The position numbers were made by a program, and so were the translations under genes. DNA of 64,000 nucleotides. It comes from Clostridiales bacterium (GTDB taxonomy: Bacteria > Bacillota > Clostridia > DUPQ01). The stretch is from positions 1 to 64,000 of the forward strand of contig JAGLDS010000009.1 of the NCBI GenBank assembly GCA_023145435.1, given 5' to 3'. Below are positions 17,892-26,715 of this stretch, piece after piece. The notes beneath the pieces are model-generated. The model saw only the letters and a program-made list of their open reading frames with translations, was not told the DNA's origin and searched no databases. Positions within the stretch are counted from its first letter, which is position 1; each line of letters starts with the position of its first letter.

Positions 17892-19034
17892 TTAGTCAAC
17901 CATAATTAGAAATCCTCCTGCTAGAGGTCTCTCTTCTTGCTTATATGACAAACTGTTGACAATTTTTTCATTAACAATCATTTCAGCTGATGCTCCTCCA
18001 TCTAACATGGCAACATTAATTAATCCTAAATCTATACAAATATCTGCTAATTCTTTTCCAGTTACTCCAGATGAGTATTCTCCTTGTCGTCCGTCTACCA
18101 CAACAAACATCAATTGTCCCTTTTTATCAACACCCACACAAGTTCGCGGGTCATATTGATTTAATGTACCAATCCATGGATCATAATCGGTTGCAATATT
18201 TAGCCCATCTTCCACAATCATTAATGAACATTCATAACCACTTGTAATATTACTAAATTTAGGTTCAATAGTAAGTGTTAACTGATCATATTTATTAATC
18301 ATTGAATATGCAGGTAAGTTTCTAAAACAAAGAATTACACCTTCATCTGGTATATCATATGGACTGTCTGTTTTTGTAATAGACATAATTGTATTATCAA
18401 GTAAATGAACTACTGTGTGTGAAAAGTCAAGTCTGTCAGTTTTCCCATAATACTGATTGTATAGAGCAGACTGGATAGCACCTTCTATTGGTGCATTTAC
18501 GGTATCGATTGATAACACTTCATTTGTTGTTGTTTTTGCATAAATAACAGTATTTATAGTTTCAAAGTGAGCTTCATCTTTGTTGATAATAAGACTTTTA
18601 AATCTACCTGTCCCAGAAGATAACAATAATCCATTATTAACAACTAACCCAGACGGTCTGCCATAAAGGTAGAAAAACCCTGCTGTGATTCCAGCATAAG
18701 CATTGTTTTTTTTAACCATTTCACTTAATGTTTCAAATCCATATATTCTATCAAAAGATAAATAAGTGGTGACTTTAATATTTTCATACGATAAATCAAT
18801 AATTAATTTATGTATTTGATTATTTCTACCATTAACTTTAATTTCTTCGTTAGAATAAGTAATTCCTTTAACTTCATTATTAGGTTTTTCTGTAACAACT
18901 GGTAATGGGGTAATTGTAATCAAAGGCATTATAGTATTTATTGTTCTAGGCACCTTATTTTCTTGACAAGAAACAAGTAAACTTAAAAGCACTAAAAAAA
19001 TAATGAAAAAAAAACGAGAATTTCTTCCCGTCAA
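17892..19034 (-). CDS. Phosphodiester glycosidase (NAGPA-like) lipoprotein
   Basis: About 380 residues. A signal peptide with lipobox LLSLLVSC precedes a NAGPA domain, seen as YAGITAGFFYLYGRPSGLVV, DPRTCVGVDKKGQLMFVVVD, GKELADICIDLGLINVAML and the diagnostic DGGASAEMIVN. These enzymes hydrolyse sugar phosphodiester links and occur in Gram-positive wall or exopolysaccharide modification. I place the start at the TTG at 19034, 4 bases after mreB; an ATG at 19100 would add 22 residues inside mreB. In either case the 5' codons overlap the mreB terminator. It is probably lipid-anchored outside the membrane. Confidence 0.82.
   Translation of the reverse strand: MTGRNSRFFFIIFLVLLSLLVSCQENKVPRTINTIMPLITITPLPVVTEKPNNEVKGITYSNEEIKVNGRNNQIHKLIIDLSYENIKVTTYLSFDRIYGFETLSEMVKKNNAYAGITAGFFYLYGRPSGLVVNNGLLLSSGTGRFKSLIINKDEAHFETINTVIYAKTTTNEVLSIDTVNAPIEGAIQSALYNQYYGKTDRLDFSHTVVHLLDNTIMSITKTDSPYDIPDEGVILCFRNLPAYSMINKYDQLTLTIEPKFSNITSGYECSLMIVEDGLNIATDYDPWIGTLNQYDPRTCVGVDKKGQLMFVVVDGRQGEYSSGVTGKELADICIDLGLINVAMLDGGASAEMIVNEKIVNSLSYKQEERPLAGGFLIMVD
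19006..19031 (-). terminator. Intrinsic terminator of mreB, overlapping the next gene's signal peptide
   Basis: On the minus strand ACGGGAA-GAAA-TTCTCGT is a 7-bp stem with a GAAA tetraloop and one G-U pair, followed by eight T. It starts about 8 bases after the mreB stop and its T tract encodes the Phe-rich signal peptide of the next gene. Confidence 0.7.
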
Positions 19035-19038
19035 TTTG

Positions 19039-20067
19039 CTATTTCTTTCGTCGTTCTTCAACCTTAACAATCTTTGCCTTAATAATTTTATCAATATCAT
19101 TTATGGCTTCTCCTGTACCAAGTGCTACACATGATATGGCATCGTCAGCCACCATAACATCTAATCCAGTTCTTTCAGATAGTAGTTTGTCTAATCCATC
19201 AATTAAACTACCACCTCCGGTTAATACAACCCCTCTATCACCTATGTCCGCTGCTAATTCTGGTGGGGTTTTTTCTAATACATTTCTTATGGCATCTTCA
19301 ATTGTTAAAGCTGCTTCTTCAAAAGCTTCCATTAATTCAGTTGAAGTGATTTCTATGGTTCTTGGTAAACCTAATACTAAGTTTCGTCCACGGACTTTCA
19401 TGGAATTCTCTTCATCTTTTGGATATACACAACCAATTCTCATTTTCATTTCTTCTGCCATACGCTCACCAATAAGCATACTATGTTTTTTTCTCATGAA
19501 ACGAATAATTGCTTCATCAAGTTTATCTCCAGCAGTCTTTATCGATTTACTAGTAACAACTCCACCTAGTGACATAACAGCGATATCTGCTGTTCCACCA
19601 CCTATATCAACAATCATGCTACCATAGGGTTTAGAAATATCTAATCCTGCACCAATTGCAGCAGCAATTGGTTCTTCTATAATATATACTTCTTTTGCTC
19701 CAATATTATCAGCTGCATCTTTTACTGCCATTCTCTCAACTTCAGTAATCCCACTTGGAACACAAATCATTACTCTTGGTTTAAAAAAGATATTACGTTT
19801 ACCACACACTTTATTAATAAAGTGCTTAAGCATTTTTTCTGTTGTTTCATAATCAGATATAACACCATCCCTAAGAGGTCTGATTGCTGTAATATTACTA
19901 GGAGTTCGTCCTAGCATCATTCTAGCATCTTCGCCAACTGCTAATACTTTTCCCTCTTCATCTAATGCTACAACTGAAGGTTCATTTAAAACAATTCCCT
20001 TACCCTTTATATATAACAGGACAGTTGAAGTCCCTAAATCAATTCCAATATCTAGACCAAAACCCAT
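19039..20067 (-). CDS. mreB: Rod-shape determining protein of the MreB/Mbl family
   Basis: A 342-residue bacterial actin that organises lateral wall synthesis. The actin-fold phosphate loops are LDIGIDLGTSTVLLYIKGKG and SMIVDIGGGTADIAVMSLGG, with ITAIRPLRDGVISDYE and GVVLTGGGSLIDGLDKLLSE in the expected order and spacing. AAGGAGA precedes the ATG at 20067. It stands apart from mreC/mreD, which are absent here, so it may be one of several MreB paralogues (Mbl or MreBH). Confidence 0.96.
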   Translation of the reverse strand: MGFGLDIGIDLGTSTVLLYIKGKGIVLNEPSVVALDEEGKVLAVGEDARMMLGRTPSNITAIRPLRDGVISDYETTEKMLKHFINKVCGKRNIFFKPRVMICVPSGITEVERMAVKDAADNIGAKEVYIIEEPIAAAIGAGLDISKPYGSMIVDIGGGTADIAVMSLGGVVTSKSIKTAGDKLDEAIIRFMRKKHSMLIGERMAEEMKMRIGCVYPKDEENSMKVRGRNLVLGLPRTIEITSTELMEAFEEAALTIEDAIRNVLEKTPPELAADIGDRGVVLTGGGSLIDGLDKLLSERTGLDVMVADDAISCVALGTGEAINDIDKIIKAKIVKVEERRKK

Positions 20068-20108
20068 TAATTATTCTCCTTAAAATTAATTATTGTTTAT
20101 CTTTTTTT

Positions 20109-20117
20109 ATTATATCA
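20109..20117 (-). promoter_or_regulatory. Extended -10 element upstream of mreB
   Basis: On the minus strand TGATATAAT, an extended -10, lies about 40 bases before the mreB start. A weak -35 (TGTGAC, 18 bases further up) is possible. Confidence 0.4.
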
Positions 20118-20189
20118 AATGGAACTTAAATAGTCACACAATTATTTTAGTTCTCAAAATGTACAATAGTAATTTGGTTATAGTGACAT

Positions 20190-21461
20190 TTAGAAGAATT
20201 TTTTTCTCTCAGCCCACAAACCAAGTGCAGGATTTGAAATATAAAATATTTCTTCTCCATCATCCATAATATTAATACCATCAACTAGTGTTTTAGGGTT
20301 ATATCGCTTAATAGTTTCAAAGTAATTTGCATATTTATACCCTACACCTTCGATTTCTTCTCTTGTCATTTTATCAACAGCATAAGTTATGGTAAATCTT
20401 CCATCAGAAGATCCATGAATTAAATGAGCTGCCACAGATAAATTTTCTTTTATGTCTTTTTTAGTATCAACTAACTCAAGAGCTTTTTCTCTTCCAATAT
20501 AGCCATATTTTCTAATTAATCTATCAATTTCTAAGTCTTCACCAAACTTTTTAACAGAAGGAGCTAAAATAATAAGCTCACCTTCATCTGCAATTGCCAT
20601 TCGCGTTCTATATACCGCTTTATTTCCAAGCCAAGTGCTTTTAAATTCCTTTTCATCTAAGTAAACCACTACTTTTTTTGGAGCTTTATCTAGATATGTA
20701 AGATTTTTCTCTTGTGATAATCTAACAGCCTTTGAAAACGCTTCCCTAGTATTACCAATATATAGTCCATGAATATCTGCACTGTCTTGATTCTGTGTAG
20801 TTACAGTTAACACATAAAACAACGGCATATTACCTAAAAAATGAGTCTGTGCATAATCAAATACTTTTCTAACTGGAGTATAATCTTTTCCCATCATTCG
20901 CTCCATACCATATAAAGCTCCTAACATGTGGGACTGATTAATCATATTGCTTCCACCGCACCCTACTATAATATTTTTAGAGTAGTTTGCCATACCAACA
21001 ACTTCATGGGGAACAACCTGTCCAATAGAAATGATTAAATCATAACTTTTATCAATTAATAATTTATTTATTTCCACATCAAATGCTTTATTTACCAGAC
21101 CTTTTGAAACTTCAAATACATAATCTGCAGGTACTTCTCCAATTTTAACTACATCATTTTTCCAATCATGAACAATAAATTTTTCATATGGAATGTCACC
21201 AAACATTATTGTACATTCTTCTTTTGTCATTTTTTCATGTGTTCCTAATGCTGGTAGTATATCAACAACACAATCATTTATTAATAAATCATAATATATT
21301 TTGGTTATTTTCCCAGCCATTGAATAAAATCTAGTTAAATCAGGAGGAACTAGTAATACTTTTTTAAGCGTTAATTTACTAATACTTTTTTGAATTGCCT
21401 GTTCTAATTGCTCATCTGTTATAGGTGTTTTGTTTTTATTAACTATTTCTATAGTATGCAT
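20190..21461 (-). CDS. LarA-family nickel-pincer hydroxyacid racemase/epimerase
   Basis: A 423-residue LarA homologue. Residues equivalent to the known LarA site can be placed: Arg in DLTRF, His in ALGTHEKMT, then His of VVPHEVVG followed at +10 by Lys (YSK) and at +26 by His (NQSH), the exact spacing of His174, Lys184 and His200 in the L. plantarum enzyme that hold the nickel-pincer nucleotide. The family includes lactate and malate racemases and a D-gluconate 2-epimerase. It lies 3 bases after the SDR gene, last in a sugar-acid operon. No larB, larC or larE cofactor genes are in the window. Confidence 0.85.
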   Translation of the reverse strand: MHTIEIVNKNKTPITDEQLEQAIQKSISKLTLKKVLLVPPDLTRFYSMAGKITKIYYDLLINDCVVDILPALGTHEKMTKEECTIMFGDIPYEKFIVHDWKNDVVKIGEVPADYVFEVSKGLVNKAFDVEINKLLIDKSYDLIISIGQVVPHEVVGMANYSKNIIVGCGGSNMINQSHMLGALYGMERMMGKDYTPVRKVFDYAQTHFLGNMPLFYVLTVTTQNQDSADIHGLYIGNTREAFSKAVRLSQEKNLTYLDKAPKKVVVYLDEKEFKSTWLGNKAVYRTRMAIADEGELIILAPSVKKFGEDLEIDRLIRKYGYIGREKALELVDTKKDIKENLSVAAHLIHGSSDGRFTITYAVDKMTREEIEGVGYKYANYFETIKRYNPKTLVDGINIMDDGEEIFYISNPALGLWAERKKFF

Positions 21462-21464
21462 TAT

Positions 21465-22316
21465 CTATACTCCTGAAAAGGCCGAAAAGCCTCCATCAAC
21501 AGGGATAACAGTTCCATTAACAAATCCTGATGCCCCTTCATCTATTAACCACAATAGTGTGCCAATTAATTCGCTTGGTTCACCAAAACGATTCATAGGT
21601 GTTTGTGCTAAAATTTTTCCTGCTCTTTCAGTATAAGAACCATCTTCATTTGTTAACAAACTTCTATTTTGGTCTGTTAAGAAAAATCCTGGAGCAATTG
21701 CATTTACTCTAATATTTACTTTTGACATATGAACAGCTAACCATTTAGTAAAATTGGATACAGCAGCTTTAGCTCCACTATATGCTGGAATTTTTGTTAG
21801 TGGTGTAAATGCATTCATAGATGAAACATTAATAATACTTGTTCCTTTTTTACCAATCATATCTTTTGAAAAAACTTGTGAAGGCAGCAATGTACCAATA
21901 AAATTTAAGTTAAAAACAAATTCTATACCTTTAGGATCTAGATCGAAAAATGTAATTAAATCGCTATTATCAATATCTTCTTTAAATAGATATTCTTTAG
22001 TAGTAGTTCCTTTTGGATGATTCCCTCCCGCACCATTTAATAAAATATCACAAGTGCCAAATGTATCTAAAATTTCTTTTCTAGCATTTTCTAAGCTCTC
22101 CTTAATAAGTACATTAGCTTCAACCCCAATTGCTTGACCTCCAGCTTTAGTGATTTCATTGGCTACTTTTTTAGCATTTTCTACTCGTAAATCTAAAATA
22201 GCAACTTTGGCTCCACATTCTGCTAATGCTTTAGCAAAAGCTGAACACAGTACTCCTCCACCTCCAGTTACTACACATACTTTATTTTGTAAATTAATTT
22301 TTATTGGAACGCTCAT
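21465..22316 (-). CDS. SDR-family D-mannonate oxidoreductase-like (fructuronate reductase type)
   Basis: A 283-residue short-chain dehydrogenase. NAD binding is at VCVVTGGGGVLCSAFAKAL, then ILLNGAGGNHP, catalytic Ser in INVSSMNAF and the YSGAK catalytic Tyr/Lys. The long insert DLDPKGIEFVFNLNFIGTLL is the trait of the SDR D-mannonate/fructuronate oxidoreductases of Bacillota. It lies 17 bases after gnd and 3 bases before the LarA homologue; that context supports a sugar-acid substrate. Gluconate 5-dehydrogenase is an alternative. Confidence 0.82.
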   Translation of the reverse strand: MSVPIKINLQNKVCVVTGGGGVLCSAFAKALAECGAKVAILDLRVENAKKVANEITKAGGQAIGVEANVLIKESLENARKEILDTFGTCDILLNGAGGNHPKGTTTKEYLFKEDIDNSDLITFFDLDPKGIEFVFNLNFIGTLLPSQVFSKDMIGKKGTSIINVSSMNAFTPLTKIPAYSGAKAAVSNFTKWLAVHMSKVNIRVNAIAPGFFLTDQNRSLLTNEDGSYTERAGKILAQTPMNRFGEPSELIGTLLWLIDEGASGFVNGTVIPVDGGFSAFSGV

Positions 22317-22333
22317 AAAATTTTTCCTTTCTT

Positions 22334-23785
22334 TTATACATTATAGGTAGAAGCAGCTGTATCGCCACCTCGGCCTGTCCAATTAGTATGATGAAAATTT
22401 CCTCTTTCATCATCTAAGCGCTCGTAAGTATGAGCGCCAAAATAGTCTCGTTGTGCCTGCAATAGATTAGCAGGTAATCTCTCTGTACGATACCCATCAT
22501 AATATGCTAATGCAGCTGATAATGATGGAATTGATATCCCATTCATAACTGCATATGAAACAACTTTTCTAAGACTCATTTGGCACTTGTCAGCTTTCTC
22601 TTTAAAGAATGAGTCTAATAGTAAATTATTTAATGATGGGTTATTATCAAATGCTTCTTTTATTTTTCCTAAGAAACGTGATCTGATAATACATCCTCCA
22701 CGCCACATTAAGGCAATCTCTCCATATTGTAAATTCCAATCATATGTTGTAGCTGCAGCTTTTAGTAATGTATAACCTTGAGCATAAGAAACAACTTTAG
22801 CTAAATATAAGGCGTTTTCTAAATCATTTATAAACTCTTTTTCATCTAAGTCAAATGAAACAACTGGACCTGTTAATATTTTAGAAGCTATAACTCTCTC
22901 GTCTTTTACACTACTTAAACATCTAGCAAATACAGCTTCTGCAATTAATGTTAAAGGAATTCCCTCATTTAAAGCAGAAATACCAGTCCATTTACCTGTT
23001 CCTTTTTGACCAGCTGTATCCAAAATCTTTTCAACTAATGGACTTCCATCCTCATCTTTATATGCTAAAATATCTCTAGTAATCTCAATTAAATATGAAT
23101 CTAATTCTCCTTCATTCCAAGTAGAAAACGTCTCATGCATCTTATCATGATTTAATCCAACAAGTACTTTCATTAATTGATATGTTTCACTAATTAATTG
23201 CATATCACCATATTCGATTCCATTATGAACCATTTTCACATAATGACCTGCACCATTTTTACCAACCCAGTCACAACAAGGAGTTCCATCTTCAACTTTT
23301 GCACTTATTGCTTGAAATATATCTTTTACATATGGCCAAGCTTTATTTGAACCACCAGGCATTATTGAAGGTCCTTTTAGTGCACCTTCTTCACCACCTG
23401 ATACTCCTGTACCAATGTATAACAATCCTTTATCTTCAACTTTTGCACATCGTCTAATAGTATCATTATAATTTGAGTTACCACCATCAATTATAATATC
23501 CCCTTTATCTAATAAAGTAATTAAACTATCAATAATAGAATCAACAGGTTTACCCGCTTTAACCATTATCATAACTTTTCTAGGTTTTTGTAATTTACTA
23601 ACTAGTTCTTGTAATGAACTTGATCCAGTAATATTCTTTCCATTAGCTCTACCCTCTATAAACTTTATTACTTTTTCTGTAGTTCTATTATATACCGCTA
23701 CATGAAAACCTTTGCTTTCCATATTAAGCACTAAATTCTCACCCATTACGGCTAGTCCAATTAATCCAATGTCTGATTTTTTCAT
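22334..23785 (-). CDS. gnd: 6-phosphogluconate dehydrogenase (decarboxylating)
   Basis: A 483-residue enzyme oxidising 6-phosphogluconate to ribulose-5-phosphate and CO2. The N-terminal dinucleotide fold IGLIGLAVMGENLVLNMESK, the substrate motif IGTGVSGGEEGALKGPSIMP and the catalytic KMVHNGIEYGDMQLI are all present, with the C-terminal FHHTNWTGRGGDTAAS tail. Two tandem ATGs lie at 23788 and 23785; I chose 23785 from the AAAGGAG spacing. The operon position between the HAD and SDR genes suggests it serves a sugar-acid pathway as well as the pentose phosphate route. Confidence 0.96.
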   Translation of the reverse strand: MKKSDIGLIGLAVMGENLVLNMESKGFHVAVYNRTTEKVIKFIEGRANGKNITGSSSLQELVSKLQKPRKVMIMVKAGKPVDSIIDSLITLLDKGDIIIDGGNSNYNDTIRRCAKVEDKGLLYIGTGVSGGEEGALKGPSIMPGGSNKAWPYVKDIFQAISAKVEDGTPCCDWVGKNGAGHYVKMVHNGIEYGDMQLISETYQLMKVLVGLNHDKMHETFSTWNEGELDSYLIEITRDILAYKDEDGSPLVEKILDTAGQKGTGKWTGISALNEGIPLTLIAEAVFARCLSSVKDERVIASKILTGPVVSFDLDEKEFINDLENALYLAKVVSYAQGYTLLKAAATTYDWNLQYGEIALMWRGGCIIRSRFLGKIKEAFDNNPSLNNLLLDSFFKEKADKCQMSLRKVVSYAVMNGISIPSLSAALAYYDGYRTERLPANLLQAQRDYFGAHTYERLDDERGNFHHTNWTGRGGDTAASTYNV

Positions 23786-23796
23786 CATTTTCTCCT

Positions 23797-24681
23797 TTAT
23801 TTGTTCCAAGGTGGTGTGCTTGGTAAGTATGTATCAAACTCAGCAATTAGAGCTTTTTCATATTTTCCCTTATAAGTATTATTAATAAATTTATCATAAG
23901 CCTCATTTACAAAACGCTTCCAAGAATTTTCTTCATCTCCTGGATTAATTGGATAAAATAAGCAACCAGCTTCTCTTGCAGCACGTAAATCTCCAGGTGC
24001 ATCACCAATCATTAACATTTTATCACTGTCATATCCTTTTAAAGCACATGTAACTAAACTTTCCTTTTTTGTTCCTATTTCCTGACCTGCTATTACTTTG
24101 GCATATTTTGCAATATCATGTTCAACCCATTCCCTATTTAAAGCTTCATTTGGAGTAGCCGAAACACAAACAATATCACATTCACTGTTCATTTTTTCCA
24201 ATGATTCACGAAAATATGGAAATGGTGGGACATTTCTAACAATTTTAGTTACTGTTTCATTCACAGCAAGTGACCATTCAAGTGCTTTTTTCATTAAAGG
24301 TGTTGGTTTTTCATCAACTCTCTTAATTAATGCAGGGTTTCCTAATTTAGTTTCTGTAACTACCCATTCTCTTAATTCATCTAAATTTGGAGGTTTATAT
24401 CCTCTTTCAATACACTCTTCTCTAACTGTTAATAAATCAATCACTTCAATTAATGCTGGGAAACGATTAACACCTCTATTTTTTGAATAAAGATTAACAA
24501 ATTCTGCAGCTTCCCTTGCATATTTCGATATTGGTTGTAAATCCCAATAATTAATGGTGTTTGGACAAAAACATTCTTTGTGTTTTATCTCCATTGAATC
24601 AAAGGCACAGCCATCGCTGTCAATCCCAACAAAATAATCATTCTCTTTACTCATATCAAGTAATATTTGGTCTGCTCTCAT
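23797..24681 (-). CDS. HAD-superfamily hydrolase (probable sugar-phosphate phosphatase)
   Basis: A 294-residue HAD protein. Motif I is FVGIDSDGCAFDSM (DSD nucleophile pair), motif II is VCVSATP, the Lys of motif III lies near EIGTKKESL and motif IV is MLMIGDAPGDLRAAREAG. A large helical cap (about residues 45-160) separates motifs I and II. It is the second gene of the sugar-acid operon, between PFK and gnd. The substrate is not evident; a phosphorylated sugar acid is a reasonable guess. Confidence 0.8.
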   Translation of the reverse strand: MRADQILLDMSKENDYFVGIDSDGCAFDSMEIKHKECFCPNTINYWDLQPISKYAREAAEFVNLYSKNRGVNRFPALIEVIDLLTVREECIERGYKPPNLDELREWVVTETKLGNPALIKRVDEKPTPLMKKALEWSLAVNETVTKIVRNVPPFPYFRESLEKMNSECDIVCVSATPNEALNREWVEHDIAKYAKVIAGQEIGTKKESLVTCALKGYDSDKMLMIGDAPGDLRAAREAGCLFYPINPGDEENSWKRFVNEAYDKFINNTYKGKYEKALIAEFDTYLPSTPPWNK

Positions 24682-24699
24682 TTAAAGTCTCCTTGTATA

Positions 24700-25980
24700 T
24701 TAATATGCACACGGTATGTATGCTGGTAATTTTTTTGTTGCAAATATTGGTGCAAATTTTGTAAATCTCATAATCCCATTTTCCATGGGAATACTTACAA
24801 AGTCACCACCAATTAATGGTTTTGCATATTCTACAAATTCATCTGTTACATCAATCTTATTTTTACTTAACCAAGCTTGTGGAAAAGTTCTCTCAGAATT
24901 AGCCACTAAGTCTAGTGAAACTTTATCATAATACACTTCATATCCACTACCTGCCTTACGTTTAATAGTAGACATATATCCACTTCCCTCTTCTAAGGCA
25001 ATAATAGCAGCTTTTTTACCTAATTCATAAGCTTCCTTTAAATCAACTAATGAAACAAAATTAATGGAACCTCTTTGATCTGTTCCTGGCACCTGACATC
25101 TAGCTTTTCCTCTTACAGCTAATCCTTGTTCATTTAAATAATTAGTAACAATCTGTGCAACTGTGGTTTGACTGGCTGAAAAATTCGTGTGTCCAAAGGA
25201 GTCTTTTGCTTGTCCAATGTCTCCAACATCAATTCCTTCACCTACTGCTACAATTGCTCGCCCATGTTTTCTTAAACTGTTATTCACATTCTCATGGAGT
25301 TGTTCCAATGATAGTTTAGCTTCTGTCATATATATTTGTAGTGGCATTTCTCTAAATGGATCTGCTAAACGACAAGCAGCTGGTATAAATCCAATCTTAC
25401 GACCCATAGCTTGTAGAACCAATACAGGGTCAGAAGGACTTGAACCACTATTTTCTTCATTGGCATTTTGGATGTATGAAGTCCAATATTTAGCCACAGA
25501 TCCATATCCTGGAGTATGGTCTATTAACTTAAACTGCTGGTCTCCCACATCGTTATCAATGGTTTTAGGAACACCTGTTGCAATTAAATTCAATCCCTTT
25601 TCTTTAGCCATTATAGCAATCTTATTAGCTGTGTCCATGGAATCATTTCCACCTATATAGAATAAGTATCCAATATCGTGTGCTTTAAACACTTCAATGA
25701 TACGTAAGAAGTCTTCTTGTTGGTTGTTTTTTAGCTTATAACGACAAGATCCAATAGACCCTGCAGTTGGAGTAGTTCTAAGTAAAGAAATTTCTTCATC
25801 CTTTTGGGCACTTATATTAAGTAATTCTTCTTTTAAAATCCCTTCAATACCATGAAAACCTGCATAAATAGTTCCAATTTTATCCCCATAACTTTTTAAT
25901 TTATCAATAACTCCTCTTAATGAATTATTAATAACAGGTGTAGGGCCTCCTGATTGGGATATGATTACATTTTTCAACAA
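24700..25980 (-). CDS. pfp: 6-phosphofructokinase, PPi-dependent type
   Basis: A 426-residue PFK-family kinase. The phosphate-donor motif reads YIGGNDSMDTA and the catalytic motif GVPKTIDNDVG; ATP-PFKs carry GGDGS and no Lys there, so the Lys-containing form suggests pyrophosphate use. Further conserved blocks are VLQAMGRKIGFIPAACRLA and the C-terminal GGDFVSIPMENG. The start is a TTG at 25980 preceded by AAAAGGAG. It is the first gene of the operon and could also act on other sugar phosphates such as sedoheptulose-7-phosphate. Confidence 0.85.
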   Translation of the reverse strand: MLKNVIISQSGGPTPVINNSLRGVIDKLKSYGDKIGTIYAGFHGIEGILKEELLNISAQKDEEISLLRTTPTAGSIGSCRYKLKNNQQEDFLRIIEVFKAHDIGYLFYIGGNDSMDTANKIAIMAKEKGLNLIATGVPKTIDNDVGDQQFKLIDHTPGYGSVAKYWTSYIQNANEENSGSSPSDPVLVLQAMGRKIGFIPAACRLADPFREMPLQIYMTEAKLSLEQLHENVNNSLRKHGRAIVAVGEGIDVGDIGQAKDSFGHTNFSASQTTVAQIVTNYLNEQGLAVRGKARCQVPGTDQRGSINFVSLVDLKEAYELGKKAAIIALEEGSGYMSTIKRKAGSGYEVYYDKVSLDLVANSERTFPQAWLSKNKIDVTDEFVEYAKPLIGGDFVSIPMENGIMRFTKFAPIFATKKLPAYIPCAY

Positions 25981-26015
25981 TTGTTTGACTCCTTTTATAT
26001 GTTAAAATATATCGT

Positions 26016-26035
26016 GTTATATTCTACCATATAAC
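26016..26035. promoter_or_regulatory. Inverted repeat upstream of the pfp operon (candidate operator)
   Basis: GTTATAT-N6-ATATAAC, two perfect 7-base arms, lies 36-55 bases before the pfp start codon. No regulator gene is adjacent. Confidence 0.4.
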
Positions 26036-26087
26036 ATCAACTATTCTTAACATATTTGCTTATTTTTTATCCATTTTTGTTTGTTAA

Positions 26088-26402
26088 TTACATTTCGAAC
26101 TTAACAGCTGTACCATAAACCATTACTTCAGCTGCACCTTGTGCAATATTACTTGTAGCATAACGGATATTTATGACTGCATCTGCACCTAAAGAAGTGG
26201 CTTCATCTACCATTCTTTTAGTAGCAATAGCTCTAGCTTCATTTAACATTTCAGAATATGATGTTAACTCTCCTCCAACTATTGTTTTTAATCCTGCCAT
26301 AAGATCTTTACCTATGTGTTTTGAACGAATTGTTGAGCCTTTTACTATTGATAAGGTTTTTAATTTCTTACCTGTAATAAAATCAGTATTTACTAAGATC
26401 AT
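26088..26402 (-). CDS. YbjQ-family (PF01906) protein
   Basis: A 104-residue protein of the YbjQ/heavy-metal-binding family: ITGKKLKTLSIVKGSTIRS, then MLNEARAIATKRMVDEATSL and the end GADAVINIRYATSNIAQGAAEVMVYGTAV, which match the family pattern. Members form pentameric rings; a metal role has been proposed but is not settled. It overlaps the upstream small membrane protein gene by 20 bases, so the two form a unit. Confidence 0.88.
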   Translation of the reverse strand: MILVNTDFITGKKLKTLSIVKGSTIRSKHIGKDLMAGLKTIVGGELTSYSEMLNEARAIATKRMVDEATSLGADAVINIRYATSNIAQGAAEVMVYGTAVKFEM

Positions 26403-26598
26403 CTTTTTCTTCCTCCTTAAATTCTTTCACTCTTTGAACAAAAATATACACCATTGTTATTGCAATTATACCGATTAGAATTCCAAAACTTATTTTGATA
26501 AACAACGTTACTGGTGCAATTAAAATCGTAATAGCATACATCACTGTTATTGCAATAAATAGCAATGCAAAAATTAAAGGTACAATTAATTTTTTCAT
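26383..26598 (-). CDS. Small membrane protein, two transmembrane helices
   Basis: A 71-residue protein with two hydrophobic segments (LIVPLIFALLFIAITVMYAI and ISFGILIGIIAITMVYIFVQ) and an acidic, charged C-terminus. I placed the start at the ATG at 26598, with GAGGTGG upstream. It overlaps the YbjQ gene by 20 bases. I do not recognise its family. It probably places the C-terminal charged tail in the cytoplasm and may act with YbjQ. Confidence 0.65.
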   Translation of the reverse strand: MKKLIVPLIFALLFIAITVMYAITILIAPVTLFIKISFGILIGIIAITMVYIFVQRVKEFKEEEKDDLSKY

Positions 26599-26636
26599 TT
26601 TTTCCACCTCACATTTTTTCTAAGATTATTATACAT

Positions 26637-26678
26637 CATTTCACAATAAAATTTTCAATAAAATTTTGTTGTGAAATG
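26637..26678. repeat. Long near-perfect hairpin between pepF and the small membrane protein gene
   Basis: A 19-base arm starting CATTTCACAA pairs with the arm ending TTGTGAAATG across a 4-base loop, with one G-U-type mismatch. A second small hairpin (ATGCT/AGCAT, 26679-26698 region) adjoins it. There is no T tract on either strand, so it is not a standard terminator; a promoter-like TATAAT lies next to it on the minus strand. Confidence 0.55.
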
Positions 26679-26715
26679 CAATGCTACCGTGTCAGCATAG
26701 GGTATATATGTTTCA

